Made by a program: the position numbers and the translations under genes
Source of the DNA: Candidatus Troglogloeales bacterium
GTDB lineage: Bacteria; Nitrospirota; Nitrospiria; SBBL01; SBBT01
Direction: 5' to 3'
Assembly: GCA_005239595.1 (NCBI GenBank)
Contig: SBBT01000175.1
Location: forward strand, 1-15,377
Length of the DNA: 15,377 nt
Shown here: positions 8,639 to 15,094 of the stretch, piece after piece
How positions within the stretch are numbered: position 1 is the first letter of the stretch
Layout: each line of letters begins with the position of its first letter
Notes under the pieces: generated by a model
What the model was told of the DNA's origin: nothing
The model's database searches: none
Seen by the model: the letters and a program-made list of their open reading frames with translations, nothing else

Positions 8639-8667
8639 AGTATACACAAAAACAGGGCTCATGGGAA
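8639..8667 (-). promoter_or_regulatory. Predicted sigma70-type promoter for the manC-manB-rmlABD operon
   Basis: On the minus strand a -35-like TTCCCA (8662-8667), a 17-base spacer and the -10 box TATACT (8639-8644) lie 39-67 bases upstream of the manC ATG. Transcription would begin near 8632, giving a leader of about 30 bases containing the strong GGGAGG ribosome binding site at 8610-8615. The -35 is only a partial match (4 of 6), so this is moderate evidence. A probable terminator upstream at 8707-8747 supports an independent start here. Confidence 0.5.
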
Positions 8668-8706
8668 TAATCTCTTAAATATCCAACAACATCGATCGAA
8701 ATTTGT

Positions 8707-8747
8707 AAAAATGAGATTCCCTTGACCAGAGGGTCCCAATGAGAATC
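8707..8747 (-). terminator. Probable intrinsic terminator after the glycosyltransferase gene
   Basis: Read on the minus strand, GATTC (8743-8747) pairs with GAATC (8714-8718). Inner pairs TTG/CAA and ACC/GGT enclose a CTCT loop, with a two-base GG bulge on each side and a few mismatches. The hairpin is followed after TCA by a run of five T (8707-8711). It sits 20 bases after the GT4 stop codon. The stem is interrupted, so efficiency is uncertain. Confidence 0.45.
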
Positions 8748-8766
8748 ATATCCTTAAGGTAAGACC

Positions 8767-10032
8767 CTATCCCTTTGGAATGACACCCTCTTCACAAGAG
8801 CGATGAGAGACACCGGCAATTACTGAAAGTTCCCGGTAATATCTCTCTGCCACAAACCCCCATGTCAAATGACGAATGGCCGACTGAATGGACTCTGGAA
8901 GGTAGGCCTTCTGAAGGACTTTCAGCAGCGCTTCGGACAATATTTGAGGGTTTCCAGGTGGACAGACCATTCCGTTGTCCCTCGCTTCCGAGACAACTTC
9001 AGGAATTCCGCCGACGTTAGAAGCGACCACCGGACGGCCGCACGCCAACGCCTCTAACACCACATTGGGCAATCCTTCCTGTAAACTCGGCAGAACCAAG
9101 AGATCAGACGCCCCTATCCAGATTGGTATTTCATGGTGTCGTTTGGGGCCCTGGAAAAAAACGCAATCTGTTAAATTAAGACGTCGGACAAGGCGTTCTA
9201 AGTCACTCCGAAGGTCGCCCTCTCCAATCAAGAAAACCCTGCACGGAAACGAAGCCTTCTCTTTCATTAAGGCGATTGCGTGAAGAAGGTATTCTACGCC
9301 TTTTACCTTCACCAAATGACCCACAAATAAAACCGTCTTTTCCTGGGCCTCAATCGTCAGCCCCAGTTTTTGTCGGCAGACATCCCGTTCGGCTGGGGAA
9401 AACCGATTAAAGTCAATGCCACTCGGTATGACAACAATCTTGTTTTCCGGGACTCCCAACCGAACCATCTTCTGCTTAAGGGCAGCGCTTACCGCTGAAA
9501 CACGATGCGCCGCCTTCAGGCAAAAGGCAATCTGTATTCTCTTTAAGTACTTCTCGGGAAACAGGTTGATATCACTTCCCAATCCCGTCACCATAATCGG
9601 AAGGCTTAAAATCTTTGCAGACCACAGGGAAGCAATCCCATCCGGATAGATCCAATGCGCATTGATGACATCAATTTTAAGAAGACGCGAAAGCCTGCGA
9701 ATTAATCCAAAAATAGCCATAAAGACCAAAAAACTGTGGAGGGGGCCGGAAATTTTCGGGATGAGAAAATAGCGCGGATAATAGACCTTGATCCCGTTTA
9801 TTTCTGAAGAACAGGGGACATCCGAAAACTTAGACCATTTTTGATATTTATTTAAAATACCCCATCGCGGGGCCCAAGGCAGCGGGGAAATAACCGTTAC
9901 ATTCCCCACTTTATGAAGTTCAGATGCGAGTTGCGCTGTAAAAATCCCCCGAGACGGATCCTTTACGTTTGGGAAAAGACTGGATACCAGTAAAATGTTA
10001 AGACGATGAGGCCGGGGGATGTCTTGCGCCAT
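8767..10032 (-). CDS. Glycosyltransferase, GT4 family (GT-B fold, TuaC-like)
   Basis: This is a retaining glycosyltransferase that probably adds a sugar from a nucleotide donor to a lipid-linked or growing polysaccharide chain at the inner face of the membrane. In the 421-residue protein, the N-terminal acceptor domain begins NILLVSSLFPNVKDPSRGIF (12-31) and includes INAHWIYPDGIASLWSAK (123-140) and VTGLGSDINLFP. The C-terminal donor domain has VLFVGHLVKVKGVEYLL (234-250), RVFLIGEGDLRSDLERL (265-281) and the GT4 E-x7-E motif, Glu319/Glu327, in QEGLPNVVLEALACGRPVVA. The acceptor-domain blocks resemble TuaC-type enzymes. The donor is unknown; GDP-mannose or dTDP-rhamnose from the operon next door is a reasonable guess only. 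The ATG at 10032 has no strong Shine-Dalgarno. It starts 59 bases after the YCF48-like gene. Confidence 0.85.
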   Translation of the reverse strand: MAQDIPRPHRLNILLVSSLFPNVKDPSRGIFTAQLASELHKVGNVTVISPLPWAPRWGILNKYQKWSKFSDVPCSSEINGIKVYYPRYFLIPKISGPLHSFLVFMAIFGLIRRLSRLLKIDVINAHWIYPDGIASLWSAKILSLPIMVTGLGSDINLFPEKYLKRIQIAFCLKAAHRVSAVSAALKQKMVRLGVPENKIVVIPSGIDFNRFSPAERDVCRQKLGLTIEAQEKTVLFVGHLVKVKGVEYLLHAIALMKEKASFPCRVFLIGEGDLRSDLERLVRRLNLTDCVFFQGPKRHHEIPIWIGASDLLVLPSLQEGLPNVVLEALACGRPVVASNVGGIPEVVSEARDNGMVCPPGNPQILSEALLKVLQKAYLPESIQSAIRHLTWGFVAERYYRELSVIAGVSHRSCEEGVIPKG

Positions 10033-10091
10033 CTGCCATCATCCCAAAAAGGGATATACCTTTATTCTGATCGCTGTTCCTGGCAGCATCA

Positions 10092-11084
10092 TCACCCTTG
10101 AGGTTTGACGTTTTCTTTGGGAGACATTCCCGCTTCAGTCGTATGAAGAATCGTGCCGCCGACACCGACGGTCCAACCGACGGTGGGGTCGACAAAAGCG
10201 GTATTAATCAGAAACTGTATGGTTCCCGATGTCTGCTGTCCCCATGTCTCGCCGCCGTCTTTCGTATGCAATATCGTCCCGCTTGCACCGACCGCCCACC
10301 CAGATTGTTCATCAATAAAGAAGAGACCTGCCAAAAATGAGAGGACACCGCTTTTTTGGAGGCGCCACGTTTTTCCGCTATCGGTCGTATGTAAAATGGT
10401 GCCGCTTGACCCAACAGCCCAGCCAATCTCCGGCCGAATAAAAAAGAGACGCTGGATATCTTTATCCGTATCCGTCATCTGCCGTTCCCAATGGCCTCCT
10501 CCATCTCCCGAGTAGAAGATATATCCTCCATATCCCGCAACCCAACCTTGCATCGCGTTCGCCCAAAACGTTGACGTGATCGTCACTGCGGGCTTAAACG
10601 TAAAAGGGGTCCAGTGTTCCCCCCCATCTACCGTCGAAAGAAGCATCCCCTTTGCTCCGGTCACCCAGCCATGCCGGCGATCATTAAAGAAAACCGACGT
10701 CAGATTTGTCGTCTGACCACTATTCTGACGCACCCACCTTTCTCCTCCGTTCGCCGTATGCAGAATGGTCCCCTTATCTCCCACCGCCCATCCTGTCTGG
10801 TCATCGACAAAATGGATCGATACCAAGAGGTGTTTTATCCCCGTTTCCTGTATGGACCAACGGATGCCGCCATCTTTCGTTCGAAGAACAACCCCCTTGT
10901 TCCCGCTAATCCAACCGTTCTTCTGATCCGTGAAAAAAAGCCCTCCGAGGGCAGAGGACACACCGCTCTCCTGAAGACGCCATCCACTTGGAGAGGTCAT
11001 TTCGGACATAGGAGCCGATACCGGTTGGCACCCCCAAAAAGCCAGAAGAACCAAGAAAAGATAGCCTGGCACGGATTTGTTCAT
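10092..11084 (-). CDS. Exported YCF48-like seven-bladed beta-propeller protein
   Basis: A 330-residue secreted or lipid-anchored protein. The start MNKSVPGYLFLVLLAFWGC is a signal peptide with Cys19 in a lipoprotein-like position, although Phe at -3 is not canonical. The rest, residues 35-319, is seven tandem repeats with the pattern W-x-Q...F...GW-x-V/S-G-x-x-G-x-x-L-x-T-x-DGG. This is the YCF48/HCF136 type of BNR propeller. In oxygenic phototrophs YCF48 helps assemble photosystem II; no photosystem gene is present here, so that role should not be transferred. I start it at ATG 11084 because the signal peptide begins there and the previous gene stops only four bases earlier (stop, CAAG, ATG). 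The frame is open upstream to 11273, but that part only shadows the neighbour. The function is unknown; protein binding or assembly at the envelope is likely. Confidence 0.8.
   Translation of the reverse strand: MNKSVPGYLFLVLLAFWGCQPVSAPMSEMTSPSGWRLQESGVSSALGGLFFTDQKNGWISGNKGVVLRTKDGGIRWSIQETGIKHLLVSIHFVDDQTGWAVGDKGTILHTANGGERWVRQNSGQTTNLTSVFFNDRRHGWVTGAKGMLLSTVDGGEHWTPFTFKPAVTITSTFWANAMQGWVAGYGGYIFYSGDGGGHWERQMTDTDKDIQRLFFIRPEIGWAVGSSGTILHTTDSGKTWRLQKSGVLSFLAGLFFIDEQSGWAVGASGTILHTKDGGETWGQQTSGTIQFLINTAFVDPTVGWTVGVGGTILHTTEAGMSPKENVKPQG
10128..10982 (-). repeat. Seven tandem 41-residue (123-base) propeller repeats
   Basis: Within the YCF48-like gene, repeats start at Trp35, 76, 117, 158, 199, 240 and 281. 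The first six are each exactly 41 residues and the seventh ends after 39. The most conserved core is GWAVGxxGTILHT, near-identical in repeats 2, 5, 6 and 7; repeat 4 is the most diverged (GWVAGYGGYIFYS). Seven copies correspond to one complete seven-bladed propeller. At DNA level the copies have diverged, so this is a protein-coding repeat and not a DNA satellite. Confidence 0.9.
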
Positions 11085-11088
11085 CTTG

Positions 11089-12105
11089 TTACGACGGCAG
11101 TTGAATCTTTCCCCAATCCTTTCCGGAATTAGGGCTACGGTAGAAACCATCGGTCGTCCCTGCAAAAAGCCTATCGTGGTCGAGTGGATGAATCGCCAAC
11201 GTGGTGACTGACCTGGGCGATCCTGAAAGATACTGCCATTGAATTTCGGTATTCTCCTTTTTATAAATGCCATTGTTATCGCCCGCGTAAAGTATCTGGG
11301 GCCTTACGGGATCAACAGCCAGGGTCATGACGAAACCCGCCAAACCACCGTCCTGATAGGAACGCCAGCTCATCCCCTGATCCTCTGACGTAAAAACACC
11401 TTTATTGGTCCCGGCATACACCACTGCACCATCCATTAACTTCGTGGAAGTCGCCCCTCCGAAAACAATGGTGTTGACGGACCAACCTTTTGTCTCGGGG
11501 CCGACCAAGGCCCAGGTTTTCGCCCCGTCCGTCGTCCTGAATATCCCTTGGTTGGTTCCGGCCAGTATTACATTGCGATCTAACGGATCGAGCGCAAGGG
11601 CAATCACATACCGGTTTCCAACGCCCATGTTAGACGCCTGCCACTCGCCTCCGCCATCCACTGTTTTATAGATACCATGGTTTGTTCCAACATAAATCGT
11701 TTCAGCGACCACAGGATCGACGACAATGGTGTTGATGGCCTGGGTTCCTACATTATCGTCAAGACCCTTCGCGGACATGATCCAATTGCGACCGCCATCA
11801 ATGCTGCGGTAGAGGCGATCCCCAAATGTTCCGGCATAAATGAGCGTTGGGATGGAAGGATTCACCGCAATGGATGAGATATTGTAACCGCTTAGCCCGC
11901 TGTCCGTTTTCTGAAAAACCGCTCCTCCATCGGTGCTTTTATAGAAACCACCTCCTGTCGTTCCGACATACATGATCTGAGGATTTTTATGATGAAACGC
12001 AATTGAGAGAACGGTCTGTCCCCGCCCACAACTAATAAACGAAAGAAACCCTATCCCAAGACAAATAAACTGTATGGTCTTCATACCGCGCCAATATGTT
12101 AGCAT
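11089..12105 (-). CDS. Exported BNR/Vps10-type seven-repeat beta-propeller protein
   Basis: A 338-residue exported protein of the sortilin/BNR (Asp-box) propeller type. I start it at ATG 12105 (MLTYWRGMKTIQ), which has GGAG six bases upstream. The signal peptide runs through GIGFLSFISCGRG, with Cys26 as a possible lipidation site and Phe at -3. From residue 32 there are seven repeats of about 40-48 residues. Each has a strand like V-x-T/S-I/L-A-V-D-P, then I-x-Y-A/V-G-T-x-x-G-I/V-Y/F-x-S/T and an Asp-box S/T-x-DGG-x-x-W (for example STDGGAVF, SIDGGRNW, TVDGGGEW). The last two repeats have lost the DGG (KENTEIQW, SPNSGKDW). No catalytic residues are recognisable. It is encoded immediately before the YCF48-like propeller gene, with a four-base gap between stop and next start, so the two are probably co-expressed and may work together. 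Confidence 0.78.
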   Translation of the reverse strand: MLTYWRGMKTIQFICLGIGFLSFISCGRGQTVLSIAFHHKNPQIMYVGTTGGGFYKSTDGGAVFQKTDSGLSGYNISSIAVNPSIPTLIYAGTFGDRLYRSIDGGRNWIMSAKGLDDNVGTQAINTIVVDPVVAETIYVGTNHGIYKTVDGGGEWQASNMGVGNRYVIALALDPLDRNVILAGTNQGIFRTTDGAKTWALVGPETKGWSVNTIVFGGATSTKLMDGAVVYAGTNKGVFTSEDQGMSWRSYQDGGLAGFVMTLAVDPVRPQILYAGDNNGIYKKENTEIQWQYLSGSPRSVTTLAIHPLDHDRLFAGTTDGFYRSPNSGKDWGKIQLPS

Positions 12106-12205
12106 AAACGACTCCAGACCCTCTAGCCAAGAGGATATCACTTTACAAAATTCCTACCGCTGTTATTGGGAAGCTGCCTTGAGCCAGTTGCGAAATGGTT
12201 GACCT

Positions 12206-12601
12206 TCAAGACCTCATTATTGTTCCGACTATCGCTCCTGCTGTAAGTGCTTTGATCCAGTTCCCCAAAAACCAACTCCATGCAAGAGACAGAGGGATGG
12301 GCATATAACTGTAAGAGCCAAATCCCATTGATATACCCATAGCCAGACCAAAAAGAACTCCGAATTTGATGCCTGATACCAATGATTTTTGCTCGACCAG
12401 AAGACCATAAATTGCCACGAAGCAAATGGTGAACACCAACGTGACGAAAGACATGAGGGGCATGTTCATTTCATCCTTCGGTCGCCACAGATTGGCCGTA
12501 GCTTCATAGGTGGGCTGAAGAAGCACACCGTGAATAAGAAAATCCAAAATTGACCATGCGATAAATACCGCAATAACAGCAAAAGTTGCACGCTTTAGCA
12601 T
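12206..12601 (-). CDS. Small four-helix integral membrane protein, unassigned family
   Basis: A 131-residue hydrophobic protein with four predicted membrane helices at about residues 5-27, 48-69, 74-96 and 104-128. Between helices 1 and 2 is a polar loop, HGVLLQPTYEATANLWRP. Between helices 3 and 4 is the short motif GSYSYMPIPLSLAW. I do not recognise the family or a function. I chose ATG 12601 (MLKRATF) because it begins the first helix. The frame is open to a TTG at 12655, but that segment crosses an inverted repeat and looks like a different kind of sequence. No good Shine-Dalgarno is visible. It is on the same strand as the two propeller genes, 100 bases upstream of them; the gap between holds a small CCTCT/AGAGG hairpin without a T-run. 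It is the last intact gene before the GC-rich degraded block. Confidence 0.7.
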   Translation of the reverse strand: MLKRATFAVIAVFIAWSILDFLIHGVLLQPTYEATANLWRPKDEMNMPLMSFVTLVFTICFVAIYGLLVEQKSLVSGIKFGVLFGLAMGISMGFGSYSYMPIPLSLAWSWFLGNWIKALTAGAIVGTIMRS

Positions 12602-12603
12602 TT

Positions 12604-12663
12604 GCTTAGACGGTATCGCTGGCCCCGCCGTGCGACTACAGTCCACATCCGCCAACCGTTAGC
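12604..12663. repeat. Imperfect inverted repeat at the boundary between intact and degraded regions
   Basis: The left arm GCTTAGACGGT (12604-12614) faces the right arm ACCGTTAGC (12655-12663), which matches its reverse complement apart from two missing bases. An inner TGGC (12620-12623) pairs with GCCA (12651-12654). The right arm contains the stop codon (TTA on plus, 12659-12661) of the degraded gene. The left arm ends two bases before the ATG of the membrane protein. The layout (gene stop inside one arm, next gene starting right after the other) resembles an integron attC site, but the arms do not match the attC core consensus well. It could equally be a recombination scar or a transcript hairpin. 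Confidence 0.4.
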
Positions 12664-15076
12664 AGCAGTTGATAGCGATTCGCTTTACCTCCCTATCCCG
12701 GAACCATATCGTGACTCGCAAGTCATCGCGACAAGCCTTTCGCACGATCTCCTCGATCCCTCGCAAACATGTTCTGAACCGACGGTCGCCGTCGCATGTC
12801 GCAATCACGAAACCCTCAAACTTACCGGAGCAGTCATAGAAGATGCGCGAGATCCTACCCGTGATCGAATCGAGTTTCTCGTATTCAGGCTCCGGCGGCG
12901 GCTCTGGTACGGGACGGCCCTCGCCGCTGGGAGACGGATGCGCCTGGTCCGGGTTGCCCCCGAAGCCGCGGACGCGATCTGCGATCTGGCCGAGATACCG
13001 AGCAAACACCGGCTTCCAACGATCACCGGCCGGGAATCGTACTGTCAATATGACGGAGCACGGACAAGAGCCTGAACTCCGCACCGAGCAATGCTGGCCC
13101 CGTGGATACAGGTATCGTGAGCTGAAAGCTGCCGATGATCCCACGCGTCTGCCCAGAGATCTGGTGGACGCTGACTCTGTACGTCTTTCCTCTGATCACA
13201 GTGGGCGGCAACTGGATAGAGAGCAAGCCGGCAATGTTCTGGTGGAGACCACCGGGAATGGGCAAGAATGAGACATCGCCGATCCGGAGCCGGACGGTGT
13301 GCGAGTCTACGCGCTCGAGAGTACCCGAAGCCATCAGCAGCGATGCAAAGCTCAGCAAGTCGTCTATATCGACCTGGGGCATAAAAACGGTTGCGATGCA
13401 GTCTCGCGGCAAGTCGCGCCAACGGATCATCAGCTCATCCGGCGCTCTGCGCTTGGCGATAGCTGCATAGGTGAAGGCGACATTTCCAACGGCTCCGGGA
13501 GTGGCGATCGCGTCGATCACTGGCTTGAATGGGCGGAAGGCGGATGGACGGTGCTCGAAGGTGTGCTGCACGATGTGGGAGGCTGCGTTGCCCGGGCTGT
13601 CCGATTCGACGATGGCAAGGTTTCTCTGCTCGAGGTTGTCGTTGTCGCCAGGCATGGCGCCCGGGGGGATCGGGTCTTCGGTGTAGTGGATTTCCGCCAC
13701 GAGGCACTGGTGTTTGCCCCGGATCATGTCCTGGATGGGCGCCCGGTTGATATCGAGCCACATGCCAAAGTAGGCCATCACTTCCTGTGCGCCTGCGCCA
13801 ACAAGCGTCTGCCTGTTGGGCGAGTCCGGCTGATTAGCGATGTCGGCTTCGGGTACACGCGCCTCGCCGAAACACGGAATGGAGGCCACGGCGCCGCCCA
13901 CACGACCGAAGAGCGGCACGGCGTTGGGCCCATCGGTGGTTCGAGGGTATACCACCGTTCGATACTCGAGACTTGTCGCCGCAGTCGTGAAGAGCCGGAA
14001 AAAGACACGGACGTCGTCAGCTGCTTCACCCGCGGGGCGCGGAATCTCACCTTGGCGAAGGCATAGTTGTACACGGCCACGCCGCCGACCTGCGATGACA
14101 GATCCAGCTTGCTTGCTTCCTGATCGGTCTTCAGGTTCCTCACGAAGGGATGATCGGCCGGGTCGCCTGGCCAGTTGCGGAAAAGGTTGAGCACGCTGTT
14201 GAGGAAGTCGCATGGAGCGGTAGCCCCGGACCCTTGGGTGATCCCACGGAAGGACGCGCCCGCGGCGCGCTGCAGGACGCGGACGTCCATGCTGAGCCAA
14301 TGTACCTACCCATCCCTCATATAGAGATTCTTCTTGTCGAAGAGAACTATGCGCCCTTGCGCCGAGTGGGCGCCGATCCTCGCCACGATATGGATGGTTC
14401 TCTGCTGATCGGCTAGCGGGAACTCGTTGAGGTTTGGAAACACGACGGCGAATACGAGCACGATGCGCTGGCCAAAACCCGTCGAGAATCACATAAAACG
14501 CGTCGTAGAACGTTGCGGGCTGACCGCCAGCCTGCAGCGCCTGAACCTCCGTGCGGGAGAAATGACTGCGATCCGTGATGACATACATGTCGCCGCCGAC
14601 CCGGACAAACTTTGCGCGCTGGCACGGCTTGCCGTCGGTGGTTATGATCCAGAGCATGTATTCGCCGGGAGGGGCGATGTTGCCGTGCGGAGGCGCGGTC
14701 ACGTGCAAGGTGTTGCCTTCCCGTGTGAATGGCAGGCCGACATAGCGCTGATCGACGTCGAAGGCGTGGGTTATAGACCCAGTTTCGCTTGTGTCCTAAG
14801 AAATGACCTGCGTGGTGCGCAACGCCGCCCGCGCCAAAAGCAGCCGTACCGCCGCCAACGAGCAGGCGCCCGTCCGCGAGGAAGGCGTGACCGGAGCAGA
14901 AGATGTCCGTAGCCGGGGACTGGACGTACTGGGGCGGTCCGTCCGTACGACATGAAGACCCTGCTGGCGTCGAATTCGCCCGAAGCGGCGAGCTCGCCGT
15001 CGTGCCGATCTCCGCCAAAGTAAAGGATCTCGCCGTCCCCATTGTCCGTGGGAATTAACACGGCGTGGATTGCTAT
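12659..15076 (-). pseudogene. Degraded galactose-oxidase-like (kelch + DUF1929) large multidomain protein
   Basis: Pieces in successive minus-strand frames form one protein. (A) 15076 to about 14955: AIHAVLIPTDNGDGEILYFGG. (B) to about 14766: SPATDIFCSGHAFLADGRLL, then NWVYNP. (C) about 14765-14466: FDVDQRYVGLPF, VTAPPHGNIAPPGEYMLW (DUF1929 hallmark) and YVITDRSHFSRTEVQALQAG. (D) about 14466-14037: VVFPNLNEFPLADQQRTIHI, FLNSVLNLFRNW, VYNYAFAKVRF. (E) about 14037-13032: DDVRVFFRLFTTAATSLEY, IRGKHQCLVAEIHY, QRNLAIVESDSPGN and GSFQLTIPVST. (F) 13031-12659: AGDRWKPVFARYLGQIADRV, GKFEGFVIATCDGDRRFR, stop TAA. Damage: an insertion at the 5' end, frameshifts A/B, C/D, D/E and E/F, a TAG nonsense codon at 14306-14308 in frame D, and loss of most of the kelch domain at B/C. 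The intact family members (from memory) are large and export-directed. Here the signal peptide and the central kelch repeats are gone, so it is very unlikely to be functional. Confidence 0.82.
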
Positions 15077-15094
15077 CAGGTTGTTGAAAGACTC
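15073..15094. repeat. Candidate left terminal inverted repeat of the IS
   Basis: CTATCAGGTTGTTGAAAGAC lies exactly where homology to the galactose-oxidase-like protein stops, 77 bases before the transposase start. The matching right terminal repeat is not in the window, so the element boundary is provisional within a few bases. Confidence 0.45.

Noticed and set aside
10128..10982. CRISPR-like regular spacing of 123 bases
   Set aside because: The period is a coding repeat (41 codons) with diverged DNA and no separate spacer units.
10092..11084. A photosystem II assembly role for the YCF48-like protein
   Set aside because: The similarity is to the propeller repeat type only. No photosynthesis genes are in the window and the neighbours concern envelope polysaccharide.
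12106..12205. A terminator between the membrane protein and the BNR propeller gene
   Set aside because: There is only a 5-pair CCTCT/AGAGG hairpin with no T-run after it.
12659..13144. An independent 161-residue gene starting MGSSAAFSS
   Set aside because: Its first 35-40 residues are a shadow of the LTIPVST...SVLRHI segment read in the neighbouring frame. Only the part from 13031 down is real, as the C-terminus of the degraded gene.
12602..13271. Plus-strand ORFs over the GC-rich block (157 and 142 codons)
   Set aside because: The recognisable protein family is on the minus strand; GC-rich DNA leaves the opposite strand open by chance. No ribosome binding site or known motif is present.
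13023..14708. A single intact 561-residue protein on the minus strand
   Set aside because: Residues encoded at about 14465-14037 are out-of-frame sequence rich in Arg and Pro. The conserved protein in that stretch is in another frame, so this is a fusion of real and shadow frames.
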